Shown: positions 43,787 through 53,807, counted from the stretch's first letter. The stretch is 64,000 nt of DNA from Pukyongia sp963768085 (GCA_963768085.1 CAVYGO010000003.1:496001-560000), one strand, 5' to 3'. Program-made: numbers and translations. Notes: generated by a model not told the origin, from the letters alone.

Positions 43787-44644
43787 TCAGGGATTAGTCC
43801 TGGATTGAGGATACGAGCTTAAAAGTCCAAACGCCAATCCAAACTTCCACTGTACATCCCATCCGGATTGACTTTTTTCCCTCAAGTAAGCTGTCCCGCC
43901 AAAAGGTGAGCCTGAAACCGACAGATATAGGTCATCGCCATAAAATTCTACCAATTCTATTCCTATTACTACATCTTCATCCACTGTAATATTATGTGCC
44001 TTCAAAGACACTTTTTCAACCCCTCTTTTTGTCGTAATGGTATGGAAAATGCTTTCAGTAAGGATATTCTGTCCCGGCATATTTTTTTCACAGTTGTACA
44101 TGTTGATGCGGACTTTTACACTATCCGAAGCATTTTTCAAAACATGAAATTTGAAGTCTATCAGCGTTGTGCGTTTATTATTGATCGCAATCCGGGTAGC
44201 GAGTTCACCTCCTAAGGCGTCCTGATCATGCCAGAAACCCAATTCACTTAAGGAATAGGATTCACTGCCCAGGCGCTCGAACTCACGTTTCCCCGCTGTG
44301 ATAACAATGGGGTCAAGTTGTATCGTTTCAGGGTGTAAGAGGATTTTGTTCTGAACAGCAGTCCACGCAGACCATTCGGACCTGGGTATGAATTCTGTTT
44401 GATAGCCAATGGAAGAAATAATTAAGTAATCGTTAGATTCCGAAAGATTCTTCTGAAGTTCAATGAAAAAACTCCCATCCGATTTACTCACCGTTCCTAT
44501 TTTCGTTGACTTGAACCCAATGTTTACAAATTCAACCGGAGTCCCGGTTTCTGCATTTACGATAGTTCCAGCTATGGATAACAAATCCTGGGCTGATGCA
44601 ATTGATAGAAAAAAGAACGCAACAGTAAGTAGTAATAGTCTCAT
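43787..44644 (-). CDS. Carboxypeptidase-like regulatory-domain protein
   Basis: 285 residues with a signal peptide (MRLLLLTVAFFFLSIASAQ). A CarboxypepD_reg-like domain spans about residues 22-100 (SIAGTIVNAETGTPVEFVNI, GTVSKSDGSFFIEL), a beta-sandwich common at the N-terminus of TonB-dependent receptors. The rest is a beta-rich extracellular-type domain with no plug or barrel. Function is unknown; probably a surface or periplasmic protein. It follows the plug/TPR gene on the same strand after 95 bp. Confidence 0.82.
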   Translation of the reverse strand: MRLLLLTVAFFFLSIASAQDLLSIAGTIVNAETGTPVEFVNIGFKSTKIGTVSKSDGSFFIELQKNLSESNDYLIISSIGYQTEFIPRSEWSAWTAVQNKILLHPETIQLDPIVITAGKREFERLGSESYSLSELGFWHDQDALGGELATRIAINNKRTTLIDFKFHVLKNASDSVKVRINMYNCEKNMPGQNILTESIFHTITTKRGVEKVSLKAHNITVDEDVVIGIELVEFYGDDLYLSVSGSPFGGTAYLREKSQSGWDVQWKFGLAFGLLSSYPQSRTNP

Positions 44645-44739
44645 GGTATAGTATAATTATACCTTGAAAATAGTTTTCACTTCAGTCTTTTAAAACCATC
44701 ATTGAGGGAACAGCATACCCGGGTGAGAAAAACACCGTC

Positions 44740-46500
44740 TTAATCTAAAAATGCATCCAAAGTAACTTTCTCATCGACCTTGTTCAAAGGAACCATTTTC
44801 ATTTCGACGGTTTCATTCGGCAAACCATAGTTCTTATACATGGTATACTTCACAAATGTGGGTACATTGTCACTATCATTCCCCAGTCTGTTAATGTTGA
44901 TGATCCATTCACCATTCTCAGCGTCCTCTATTACGAAATCCTTGATCGCAAATCCCATATCCAACTCGTTTTCTATCGCACCCTTATTGTCGAAAGCCGT
45001 ATGACGCCAGTTGAAATACTTCTTATCGGGGCTTACAAACTGAATTTCAAATTCGGACAATGGATTGGTCCATTCCAATACGATCCGTGCAGTTCTTTTG
45101 GAGTTAGGTATAAGCATTTCACTGGGCAATCCTTTAAAATTTACCTTAGCTCTGTATTTGGATAAGAATCTTCTGTATTCATTGATGACCAAGGATTCAA
45201 CCGAAGAGAAATCCATATTAGCCACATTGTTAAAGAGCATTTGTTTATATAAGGTATTTGCCAATTTATAATTACCTGTCTGGGTGTAGATTTGTGCAAG
45301 ATCAATATAGGATTGCAAATGATTGGGGCGCATCAACATAAGTTCCTGGTACACATAGGCCGCCTGGTGTAACCTGTTGAGTTGTTCGCATTGGTAGGCG
45401 ATCGCTAATAAAACCTTTGGGTTGTTATTACTTAGCCTAAATAGCCTTGACAACACTTCATGAGAATATAGCTGGTCCCATTTTGTAAAATAGTCGGCGG
45501 CTTCAAGGTAATAGGCCATGGAACTAATACCTAAATTCAGAGTTTGTCGGTCATAAATCGATTTTGCTTCCTCGAATGACCTGGCATTTTGCAGTTTCCC
45601 GATATAGACAGATTCCTTTATACCTTCCTCAATCGATAATGGTTCATCCGTGTAATTATTTCGGACTAATGATGCGCGAGGTAAAATACCTTCCGGTTCA
45701 TCGAAATTCGCCGCTAACTTTGTTTTGATATAAATAACTCCCCCTGCTCCTAAACTACCATATTTAACTGTTCCGGCCAGTGATCGAACCATAGAGACAC
45801 TATGGATCTGATCCGGGTCTAATTGACGTAATATACTTTGATCCACCGGTACATCATCTAAAATTACCAGGGCCGGGGTAGGATTGATCTGGCCGCGGGA
45901 TCTTTGAAATTGTAAGGGTCCTCCCTGATTGCCCTGAATAAACGGGAATCGATTTATGGATTCGTAAATACTTATATCACCAGGCCAAAATTCACTATTC
46001 CGTATTGTTCCGGTGGGATATGCCAATGCTCGCCGTTTTACAGTTTGGAAGGCAGTACTAATAGATTCTTCCCTTTCATTCTTTTGTTTCAGGAAAATGT
46101 CTTCTAAAAGTTCGGCATTGGGTTCCATTTTAATATTTAGTATATCTTCAGTACCTATTTCTTTTTCTTCAGTATTCATTAAAAAGGCCGAGATCACCAA
46201 TGTATCTCCCACCTTAGCGGGAATCTCGAAATTCCCGATATCATTACTAACCGTTCCAATGAAAGTATTTTTAATATAAATGTCAGCATTCGATACCGCT
46301 GTTCCTTTTTCGGTTAATACCTTCCCTCTCACCCGGAATAAGCTCTCTTCTGAGCTGGATTGGGAATGCACGGAGACAATGCACATGAGGAATGCAATGC
46401 AGAAGCTAAACCTGAAGATCAAACGCTCCTTTTGGAAATGCGAATAGCGAAGTAAGTAACCCATAGCAATTATATTTAGATTCTTTCTAAAAATAATCAA
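44740..46500 (-). CDS. TonB-receptor plug domain with TPR repeats and no barrel
   Basis: 586 residues. A CarboxypepD_reg-like domain (about 53-130, VRGKVLTEKGTAVSNADIYI) is followed by a TonB plug domain (about 155-260, SINRFPFIQGNQ, ALVILDDVPVDQS, GSLGAGGVIYIKT). A helical TPR-like region follows (about 310-460, NHLQSYIDLAQIYTQTGNYK). The 22-strand barrel expected after a plug is absent. An alternative ATG at 46464 gives a better-formed signal sequence. It lies 41 bp after the radical SAM gene on the same strand. Function unknown. Confidence 0.82.
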   Translation of the reverse strand: MIIFRKNLNIIAMGYLLRYSHFQKERLIFRFSFCIAFLMCIVSVHSQSSSEESLFRVRGKVLTEKGTAVSNADIYIKNTFIGTVSNDIGNFEIPAKVGDTLVISAFLMNTEEKEIGTEDILNIKMEPNAELLEDIFLKQKNEREESISTAFQTVKRRALAYPTGTIRNSEFWPGDISIYESINRFPFIQGNQGGPLQFQRSRGQINPTPALVILDDVPVDQSILRQLDPDQIHSVSMVRSLAGTVKYGSLGAGGVIYIKTKLAANFDEPEGILPRASLVRNNYTDEPLSIEEGIKESVYIGKLQNARSFEEAKSIYDRQTLNLGISSMAYYLEAADYFTKWDQLYSHEVLSRLFRLSNNNPKVLLAIAYQCEQLNRLHQAAYVYQELMLMRPNHLQSYIDLAQIYTQTGNYKLANTLYKQMLFNNVANMDFSSVESLVINEYRRFLSKYRAKVNFKGLPSEMLIPNSKRTARIVLEWTNPLSEFEIQFVSPDKKYFNWRHTAFDNKGAIENELDMGFAIKDFVIEDAENGEWIININRLGNDSDNVPTFVKYTMYKNYGLPNETVEMKMVPLNKVDEKVTLDAFLD

Positions 46501-46541
46501 TGTGATGGCGCAAAAAAAGAACTTTAACAGCTCATTATCAT

Positions 46542-47609
46542 TTAGAACATCCTCATCTGCGGGTCTTTAATCTGAAGATAATGACTAGTAACAAGTTCAG
46601 GCATCCCATCCTTTTTAAGAAATTTTTTCTTCGCCAGTGAAACCGTATCTCCTATATGCTTTGCCAGTATACCATCCCCTAGGATTCGTTTACCCCATCT
46701 GCTATCATTGAGCTTTCCGCCATGGCATTCAGCTATCTGGTTAAGAATTCTATCGGCTTTGTCCGGTATAGTTTTTCTTGCCCAGTCTTCAAACAGGGTA
46801 GCTATCTGTCCGTTAAGCCTCACCACCGTATGTGCCACACTTTTAGCGCCCAAATCGGATACTTTTTTTATGATGGGAATGATCTCATGACTGTTCAGGG
46901 AAGGAATTATAGGAGCGATCATTACATTTACAGGGATCCCGTTTTCAGAAAGCACTTCCACAGTCTTCAGACGCTGCTTAATGCTGGCGGTTCTTGGTTC
47001 AAGGAGCCTTCGTGTATCCTCGGATAAAGACGTTATGGATATATGGACCGCGATCGTATTGAGTATTGTCATTTCTTTTAGAATATCAAGATCTCGCAGT
47101 ACCAGCGAATTCTTAGTGATGATCCCAACCGGATGTTTCCATTTCAGCAGTACTTTTAAACATTTCCGAGTTAACTGAAGTTTACGTTCGATCGGTTGGT
47201 ACGCATCCGTATTCCCTGAAAAAACAATGGTATCTCCCTGCCAGGATTTTTTACGAAGAACGCTTTCAAGCAATTCGGGGGCATTTTTCTTAACCATGAT
47301 ATTCTGCTCAAAGTCGATTCCTGCCCCATAACCCCAGTATTCATGTGAATTCCTGGCATAGCAATACACACATCCATGTTCGCAACCCTGATAGGGATTC
47401 GCTGAATATCCCATCCCAACGTCGGGACTATTGATCTTGTTAACAAAGGTCTTAGGAAATACTTCTATGTAATTCGTTTTATTTGAAGCTACAGCCTCTC
47501 CTTCGGTATTACAATAATTAAGGAATTCATCTCTTACTTCGTGCTCAAATTCAAAAAAACGATTATGGACCTTGCGCTGGGCGCCTCGGCCTTTAATAGG
47601 TTGGGACAT
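46542..47609 (-). CDS. PA0069-family radical SAM protein
   Basis: 355 residues. The 4Fe-4S radical-SAM motif CxxxCxxC is CEHGCVYC (Cys76, Cys80, Cys83). GRGAQRKVHNRFFEFEHE at the N-terminus and the TKNSLVLRD and EPRTASIKQRLK segments are typical of this spore-photolyase-related subfamily, whose reaction is not established. A consensus -7 TATCTTTG lies at 47641-47648 with a 31-bp leader. Confidence 0.9.
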   Translation of the reverse strand: MSQPIKGRGAQRKVHNRFFEFEHEVRDEFLNYCNTEGEAVASNKTNYIEVFPKTFVNKINSPDVGMGYSANPYQGCEHGCVYCYARNSHEYWGYGAGIDFEQNIMVKKNAPELLESVLRKKSWQGDTIVFSGNTDAYQPIERKLQLTRKCLKVLLKWKHPVGIITKNSLVLRDLDILKEMTILNTIAVHISITSLSEDTRRLLEPRTASIKQRLKTVEVLSENGIPVNVMIAPIIPSLNSHEIIPIIKKVSDLGAKSVAHTVVRLNGQIATLFEDWARKTIPDKADRILNQIAECHGGKLNDSRWGKRILGDGILAKHIGDTVSLAKKKFLKKDGMPELVTSHYLQIKDPQMRMF

Positions 47610-47640
47610 AAATATCGTTGAAAAATCCAGTGGAGTGTTT

Positions 47641-47648
47641 CAAAGATA
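47641..47648 (-). promoter_or_regulatory. -7 element (TATCTTTG) of the radical SAM gene
   Basis: Consensus TAnnTTTG on the minus strand. Just upstream on that strand is CGGAATTATTCCG (47658-47670), which followed by TTTTTA may also end the crotonase transcript. Confidence 0.45.
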
Positions 47649-47689
47649 ATATAAAAACGGAATTATTCCGAATTGTTATGGAATTTTTC

Positions 47690-48475
47690 CTATTTTCCGG
47701 GGAATTCTGCCTTTCGTTTCTCAAGAAAAGCCTGTGTTCCTTCTTGGAAATCGGCTGTTCCGAAACACTTACCAAACTGGGTGATCTCTTCATCGAAACC
47801 ATTTTCACCATCTTCAAAACCGGCATTAATAGCGGTGATTGCTGCAGAAATAGCCACAGAGGAGTTGTTAGAGATCTTACCGGCCAGTTTTTCAGCCATC
47901 GGTATTAATTCGATCTGGCTCGTGACATGATTCACTAAACCGTATTGATGTGCCTGCTCAGCAGATATCATTCCGGCTGTCATGATCATTTCGAAGGCGC
48001 GTCCTTTTCCCACGAGTTGTGGCAGTCTTTGGGTCCCACCATATCCTGGAATCACTCCCAGGGATACTTCCGGCAGTCCCATTTTAGCATTGTCACTAGC
48101 TATTCGGAAATGGGCGGCCATAGCGAGTTCAAGTCCGCCACCCAAGGCAAATCCATTTACCGCGGCGATCACTGGTGTGGATAAATGCGCGACAAAATCG
48201 AAAAGTACTGCCTGGCCCTGAGATGCCAGTTCGGATCCCTGGGCAACCGAATAATCGGCAAACTCGCTGATATCGGCTCCGGCTACAAATGCTTTCTCTC
48301 CGCTGCCTGTCACCACAATTACTTTGGTTGCGGAATCCTTATCTCCTTCTTTAAAAGCTTCGTGAAGTTCTTTGATTGTTTCCCTGTTAAGGGCGTTTAA
48401 TTTAGTAGGTCTGTTGATAGTAATGGTTGTGATACCGTTATCGGAATCGACAAGAACATTTTCGTAATTCTTCAT
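47690..48475 (-). CDS. Enoyl-CoA hydratase/isomerase (crotonase) family protein
   Basis: About 261 residues; I start it at ATG 48475 (MKNYENVLV), as in typical crotonases, rather than at the longer frame from 48520. Motifs are the CoA/oxyanion loops VTGSGEKAFVAGADISEFA and NGFALGGGLELAMAAHFRIA. The catalytic-site Glu is present in GLPEVSLGVIPGYGGTQRL, so hydratase activity is plausible. Probable role in fatty-acid or short-chain acyl-CoA metabolism. The physiological substrate cannot be assigned. Confidence 0.92.
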   Translation of the reverse strand: MKNYENVLVDSDNGITTITINRPTKLNALNRETIKELHEAFKEGDKDSATKVIVVTGSGEKAFVAGADISEFADYSVAQGSELASQGQAVLFDFVAHLSTPVIAAVNGFALGGGLELAMAAHFRIASDNAKMGLPEVSLGVIPGYGGTQRLPQLVGKGRAFEMIMTAGMISAEQAHQYGLVNHVTSQIELIPMAEKLAGKISNNSSVAISAAITAINAGFEDGENGFDEEITQFGKCFGTADFQEGTQAFLEKRKAEFPGK

Positions 48476-48528
48476 GGATTGCGTTAGTTTGTGGGGAATT
48501 AATGAGATATAAAAATACAAAAATCCCT

Positions 48529-49989
48529 TTACGATTTCGGAAAAGTGACCTTAAATGTAGTGCTTTCATTTTCCTGAGAATGGAAGCTGATATTGCCTCC
48601 ATAGGTTTCAACGATTTTCTTCACCATGGCGAGTCCCAATCCCATACCACTGGTCTTAGTGGTAAACTTAGGCTCGAATATTTTTTCAAGATTCTCTTGG
48701 GATACACCTATTCCATTGTCCATCACGGTAATAACGGCATTATCGTCTTCGGAAAAGACCTTCACCTCAATTCGTGGTTTTTCAACAGCACCCTGTTCAA
48801 TAGCCTGGACACTGTTCTTAATAAGGTTAGTCACGACACGAATTAGTTGAGTGCGGTCGAACCTGGCAATAAGCTCTTTTTCATCGGGGAAGTAATAGAT
48901 GTATCCTTCATTAAAAATATCAAGTGCCAATTTGGTGATCTGAACCACATTAAGAGATTCATCCTGCTGTGCAGGCATTTTGGCATAAGTGGAAAAGGCA
49001 GAGGCGATCGAACTCATAGTATCGATCTGCTGTATGAGTGTATTGCTATATTCTTCCAGCTTCTTCTCCACATTGGGGTCGGAAGGATCGAACTTTCGCT
49101 GAAAGCTTTGAACCGTAAGCCGCATGGGTGTAAGTGGATTCTTGATCTCATGGGCAACTTGTTTGGCCATTTCCCGCCAGGCAGCTTCTCTTTCGTTAGT
49201 GGCCAATTGCGCCGCACTGTTCTCCAACTCATCGATCATACCGTTGTAAGCCTTTACCAGGGTTGAGATCTCTTCGGTGGTACGATGATCGACTTCAATC
49301 TTTTTATTACGTTTGTTAAGCCTGGTTTCGGTAATCTTCTCGCTCACGTCGTTCAGTGAGCGGGTAATATACTTTGAAAGGAAATACGCCAGTACAATGG
49401 CGATCAATAACATAACAAGATAGGCCATTCCCAGTCTTGAAAGGCTTTCCTTAAGCTCCTTATTCATAAACCCATCATCCTCGATATAGGGTAAATTCAT
49501 TATGGCTAATGGCTTAAAATACTGGTCTGTTATAATACTATAGGACGATTGATAATCCTGGCCCTCTTCGGAAAATTGTTCTACAAAGGTCTTATTGGAG
49601 CTGGATTCCAATTCAGTTAAGACATAATCCGGCATCTTGGTGTGGGTTGTATCCTTAATGAATGAGGCTTTGGATGATTTAAGTAAATTTCCTTTCAGAT
49701 CGTATAGGTACACTTCAAGTTTATGAATGTCCTTAATCTCGTAGATCTTTTCTTTAAAGATAAGCGGAATCCGGTCGGTCTCAACCGGGTAGGTGGTATT
49801 CTGAAGTACATAATCGATGTTCTCACGGATATTGGTTTCCTTTCGCTGTAGCCGCTCCCTGTGATAATCTTCAGCTTCTTCCCTGTATTGAAATATGGTA
49901 ACCACCGCGATCAAAACCGACGCCAATACAATCAGCACGATCATGGAGAAGAAAATTCTGTTTCGAAGTGAGCGTTTGTAGAATGCCAA
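48529..49989 (-). CDS. NtrY-like sensor histidine kinase
   Basis: 486 residues. It has an N-terminal membrane helix (FSMIVLIVLASVLIAVVTIF), an extracytoplasmic sensor region (about 35-190) and a second helix (YLVMLLIAIVLAYFLSKYI). A HAMP linker, a HisKA domain (KQVAHEIKNPLTPMRLTV, His near 280) and an HATPase domain (NLIKNSVQAIEQG, MDNGIGV, MGLGLAMVKKIVE) follow. This is the NtrY/NtrB-like layout. No response regulator is adjacent. The frame ends 54 bp from the crotonase start. Confidence 0.92.
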   Translation of the reverse strand: MAFYKRSLRNRIFFSMIVLIVLASVLIAVVTIFQYREEAEDYHRERLQRKETNIRENIDYVLQNTTYPVETDRIPLIFKEKIYEIKDIHKLEVYLYDLKGNLLKSSKASFIKDTTHTKMPDYVLTELESSSNKTFVEQFSEEGQDYQSSYSIITDQYFKPLAIMNLPYIEDDGFMNKELKESLSRLGMAYLVMLLIAIVLAYFLSKYITRSLNDVSEKITETRLNKRNKKIEVDHRTTEEISTLVKAYNGMIDELENSAAQLATNEREAAWREMAKQVAHEIKNPLTPMRLTVQSFQRKFDPSDPNVEKKLEEYSNTLIQQIDTMSSIASAFSTYAKMPAQQDESLNVVQITKLALDIFNEGYIYYFPDEKELIARFDRTQLIRVVTNLIKNSVQAIEQGAVEKPRIEVKVFSEDDNAVITVMDNGIGVSQENLEKIFEPKFTTKTSGMGLGLAMVKKIVETYGGNISFHSQENESTTFKVTFPKS

Positions 49990-50064
49990 CCTTAAATTTT
50001 TTCAGTGAAGATAGCAATAATCAAACCAAACCCACATACGTTGAAATCCTCTCATCGATAGATT

Positions 50065-50598
50065 CTACTTTTTGCGTAAACGTTTATAGAATTTATAACC
50101 AAGCATAAGGAGTATGGCAAAGAGAATGATTCCCACCGTCCCGTAGATCCAGTTAATGGCGTTCTTCAGAATGACTAAAAACACCACGGCAAAGAGAATA
50201 ACCGTAGCGCCTTCGTTGAAAATCCGCATGAAGTTGGACGTATATTTTACCTTGTCTTTTTGCAAATCTTTAAATATCATATGGCATTTTATATGATACA
50301 CAATCAGTAGAACGACAAACCCAAGTTTCACCTGCATCCAGGTATCTGTCAAATAAAAAGACCTGAGCACTACCAGCCAAATGCCAAAACCGGTTGCAAG
50401 AAACATGGATGGCCACGTAATGATATACCAGAGTCGTTTGGCCATGATTTTAAGTTGGTCCCCGATAATTTCTTTTTCAGGAGAGGTTTTGTGATAGGCC
50501 TCAATTTGGTAAACAAAGAGGCGGACAATGTAAAACAGTCCTGCAAACCAGGTGATCACAAAAATAAGATGCAGGGATTTAATGTAGTTGTATTCCAC
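50065..50598 (-). CDS. hemJ: Protoporphyrinogen IX oxidase HemJ
   Basis: Oxidises protoporphyrinogen IX to protoporphyrin IX, the step before ferrochelatase, in the membrane. The 177 residues form about five helices and start SLHLIFVITWFAGLFYIVRL, the conserved HemJ opening with its essential His. The other heme genes (hemH, hemA-C-D-E) lie 6-13 kb away in this window, supporting the call. Its start is one base from the preceding reading frame's stop (50598), so the two are coupled. Confidence 0.88.
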   Translation of the reverse strand: MEYNYIKSLHLIFVITWFAGLFYIVRLFVYQIEAYHKTSPEKEIIGDQLKIMAKRLWYIITWPSMFLATGFGIWLVVLRSFYLTDTWMQVKLGFVVLLIVYHIKCHMIFKDLQKDKVKYTSNFMRIFNEGATVILFAVVFLVILKNAINWIYGTVGIILFAILLMLGYKFYKRLRKK

Positions 50599-51968
50599 TA
50601 TTCCTTTTCATCTTCAATGAATAAATAATCCAGGCTCATTGTATTGAATTGCTTGTTAAACTCCGCTATTTCCTCGGAAATCAGTTTGTCGAATTTCACC
50701 AATTCAGCATTGATTTGCTGAGTTAATTCGTTTTTAACCGCAATATCCTGCTGCGTTGGCGGGAAATCGTCCATACTCACCAGGCTGTTCAAGTGTGCTA
50801 ATTTGTTGGTTAATTTAATGGGGAAGTTTAATGGATCCTGGCCGCTTCGATTTTTAGTTTGGTATAACGCTTTTTCTATTTCTGAAAAATCTTCACTAAG
50901 TTTTTTGGCCTTATCAACAAGTTCCTTCACTTCTTCATTTTCCTTGTATTGCTTCTGAAATGCCTCTAATTGTTTATTGATCTTACGAATCTTCTTGATG
51001 GATTTGTGGGCTTTATCCACGGTTTCATTAATATCTGTGATAAAGTCGAATTGCCTTTGCATACCTCCCTGGTCTGTTTCAGAATTTTTATCGGCAAGGA
51101 CAGTAAACGGCTGACTTAAGATCTCATCTCCGATCTGAAGAACCACTTTATATTGACCCGGAACGGCCTTCGGTGCATTCGTACTTGCCCACCATAGTAT
51201 CATGCCTTCAAGACGTTCCGCTCCTTTTCCCCGCATATTCCATGTATGATAATTTGAGCCTTCTTTTACCTTGAGTTTATCTTTTTTTCCCTTACTACTG
51301 AACGTTTTTATAGTATCACCACGGCTATTGAGATAACTTAGTTTTATTTCTTTTTCTTCAGGATCTTTCACGTAGAAAAACGTCATTACACCTCCAGGAT
51401 GATTGGTTCCTGAAGTTAAAGAACCACTACGTGAATTACCGCCCATACGATATGTTTCCTTAGGTTTGAACAGATAATTTACCTTGTTATTTGCCGCAGC
51501 CAGCTGATGTATCACGGTTAGATCATCTATAATCCAAAGGCTTCTACCCTGAGTCGCTACGATGAGATTGTTGTCCTTTACGGCCAGATCTGTGATTGGC
51601 ACTATGGGTAAATTGAGTTGAAAGGACTGCCAGTTTGCACCATCATCAAATGAAATATACATTCCGGTCTCTGTCCCTGCATAAAGCAATCCTTTTCGTT
51701 TGGGATCTTCTCTGAGTACCCTGGTGAAATGTTCGGCAGGAATTCCATTGGTAATTTTCTTCCAGGTTTTCCCGTAGTTGGTAGTTTTATACAAATAAGG
51801 CGCAAAATCTCCTGTTTTATACTTTGTCCCCGCAATATAGCAGGTGGCTGCATCATGAATCGAGGGTTCAATACTGTTGATCATCATCCATTCGGGCATT
51901 CCTTTGGGAGTTACATTATCCCATGTGTTGCCATCCATCTCGTGAAATTTGTACCAGGCCGTCATCAC
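50598..51968 (-). CDS. BNR-repeat (sortilin/Vps10-type) protein, C-terminal part after frameshift
   Basis: 456 residues continuing the protein of 51916-53706 in another frame. It carries further BNR/Asp-box repeats (YKTTNYGKTWKKITNG, YISFDDGANWQSFQ), an immunoglobulin-like segment and a helical C-terminal coil. The conserved QGRSLWIIDDLTVIHQL motif marks the end of the propeller in this family. The apparent start codon here is a frame artefact; expression depends on the upstream half. Its end overlaps hemJ by one base. Confidence 0.85.
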   Translation of the reverse strand: MMTAWYKFHEMDGNTWDNVTPKGMPEWMMINSIEPSIHDAATCYIAGTKYKTGDFAPYLYKTTNYGKTWKKITNGIPAEHFTRVLREDPKRKGLLYAGTETGMYISFDDGANWQSFQLNLPIVPITDLAVKDNNLIVATQGRSLWIIDDLTVIHQLAAANNKVNYLFKPKETYRMGGNSRSGSLTSGTNHPGGVMTFFYVKDPEEKEIKLSYLNSRGDTIKTFSSKGKKDKLKVKEGSNYHTWNMRGKGAERLEGMILWWASTNAPKAVPGQYKVVLQIGDEILSQPFTVLADKNSETDQGGMQRQFDFITDINETVDKAHKSIKKIRKINKQLEAFQKQYKENEEVKELVDKAKKLSEDFSEIEKALYQTKNRSGQDPLNFPIKLTNKLAHLNSLVSMDDFPPTQQDIAVKNELTQQINAELVKFDKLISEEIAEFNKQFNTMSLDYLFIEDEKE

Positions 51969-53706
51969 TGCCGGTCCATAATTCCCCTGCGGTCACTGGA
52001 GATTCGGCTGCAGCGAATATGGTGCAATAGTATTCCACCGAAGTATTGTCCTGTGTGATCGGGCCTCCGGAAGAACCCAGTTTTGTTGGATCGTTTCTGG
52101 TAAGATCCGGACTTATTACCTTCCAACTCTCTCCTTCATTGGTAGAAACATGAAGGTGATTGGAAGCAGTATAAAGTTTGTTCGGGTCGTGAGGAGAGAA
52201 GAAAATTGGAAAATTCCATTGGAATCGGTATTTCATATCCTCAGCTCCATGACCCATAGGGTTATCCGGCCATACACTCACACTACGCACGGTACGATTC
52301 TTATGATTGTAGCGTGTGAGGAATCCATCGTAACTTCCACCATAAACGATGTCATTATTCTTTGGGTCTACTGCAATATGGGCACTTTCTCCCCCTGCCG
52401 TAGATTCCCAGTCATCCTCGTCGATACTCCTGCCTTCGTTTCTATGAGCTATCCGTATCGTTGAGTTATCCTGCTGTGCAGCATAAATTCTATAAGGAAA
52501 CGAATTGTCTGTAGTAACCCTGTAAAACTGGGAAGTAGGCTGATTGCGATAGGTACTCCAGGTTTCTCCGCCATCATACGTTGTCTGCGCACCTCCATCA
52601 TCCCCGATAATCATTCTCATTGGGTTTTCAGGTGCTATCCAAAGGTCGTGGTGATCGCCGTGGGGAGCATTATATGTTTCGTAGGTCTTTCCTCCGTCCG
52701 TACTTTTATGATATCTTACATTGAGAACATACATCACATCCTCATCCTTGGGGTCGGCATAAATTCGGGTATAATACCAGGCTCGCTGACGCAATTTTCG
52801 TTCTTTATTCACCTGCTTCCAGGTCTTTCCACCATCTTCACTTCGATATACCCCGCCTTTTTCTTTGTGCTCTACGATCGCCCATACCCTTTCACTATTG
52901 GCAGGAGATACCGTTACTCCAATAATTCCAAGGGTGTCCTTCGGAAAGCCTTCATTCTTCGAGATCTCTTTCCAGGATTCACCGCTGTCTGTACTTTTCC
53001 ATAAGGCAGAACCATCACCTCCGCTACTCAGGCTATACGGGGTGCGGCGGACATTCCAGGTAGAAGCGTAAAGAATTCGAGGATTGTTAGGGTCCATAAT
53101 TAGATCGACGGCTCCGGCATTTTCGTTGGCAAATAGAGTTCGCTTCCAGGTAGTTCCTCCGTCGGTACTTTTATATACTCCTCTTTCCTGGGTTGGTTTA
53201 TAGATATTCCCAAGGACCGCAGCAAATACGGTATTGTGGTCTTTCGGATGAATAGCAATTCGAGGTACATGCCTGCTTTTCTGAAGACCAGCCTGCCTCC
53301 AGGTTTTTCCGGCATCTTCAGTTTTCCAAATACCATAACCAGAGGAAACATTTCCTCTTACTGTCTTCTCACCACCTCCAACATAGATAACATTTACATC
53401 ACTTTGGGCTACTTCTATGGAGCCGATGGAACCTCCAAAATAGCCATCGGAAATATTCTGCCATTCCCGTCCACCATCGGTAGTTTTCCATATTCCTCCT
53501 CCAGCTGCACCAAAATAGAACAGATTTGGTTTCTCTGGCACTCCTGTTACAGCAGCACTTCGTCCCCCTCTGAAAGGTCCAACCAAACGATATTCAAGGG
53601 CATCATAAAGACCTGTTTCATAAGCCTGTGCGGTGATAGATTCACTTAAAATTCCAAATAAAAAACAAAGAAGTAATAGCCTGAATTTCGGGTAGTATAG
53701 CGTCAT
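51916..53706 (-). CDS. BNR-repeat (sortilin/Vps10-type) protein, N-terminal part, frameshifted
   Basis: 596 residues with a signal peptide and two multi-bladed BNR propellers (FGAAGGGIWKTTDGGREWQN, VYKSTDGGTTWKRT, VYRSEDGGKTWKQVNKERK). Family proteins are ~1030-residue secreted glycosidase- or adhesin-like proteins. The frame ends in DGLVQISRDGWQHMG; deleting the base at 51933 gives SRDGGNTWDNVTPKG and restores a single ~1035-residue protein with the part at 50598. The exact role of the family is not settled. Confidence 0.88.
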   Translation of the reverse strand: MTLYYPKFRLLLLCFLFGILSESITAQAYETGLYDALEYRLVGPFRGGRSAAVTGVPEKPNLFYFGAAGGGIWKTTDGGREWQNISDGYFGGSIGSIEVAQSDVNVIYVGGGEKTVRGNVSSGYGIWKTEDAGKTWRQAGLQKSRHVPRIAIHPKDHNTVFAAVLGNIYKPTQERGVYKSTDGGTTWKRTLFANENAGAVDLIMDPNNPRILYASTWNVRRTPYSLSSGGDGSALWKSTDSGESWKEISKNEGFPKDTLGIIGVTVSPANSERVWAIVEHKEKGGVYRSEDGGKTWKQVNKERKLRQRAWYYTRIYADPKDEDVMYVLNVRYHKSTDGGKTYETYNAPHGDHHDLWIAPENPMRMIIGDDGGAQTTYDGGETWSTYRNQPTSQFYRVTTDNSFPYRIYAAQQDNSTIRIAHRNEGRSIDEDDWESTAGGESAHIAVDPKNNDIVYGGSYDGFLTRYNHKNRTVRSVSVWPDNPMGHGAEDMKYRFQWNFPIFFSPHDPNKLYTASNHLHVSTNEGESWKVISPDLTRNDPTKLGSSGGPITQDNTSVEYYCTIFAAAESPVTAGELWTGSDDGLVQISRDGWQHMG

Positions 53707-53807
53707 ATTCCGGGATTAAATTGGTTCGCTTAAAGATAAGTATTTTCAGCAAACTCAATAACGGCCTATATCCTGGTAACTGGGTAAAAAAATTGATTCG
53801 GTTATAA

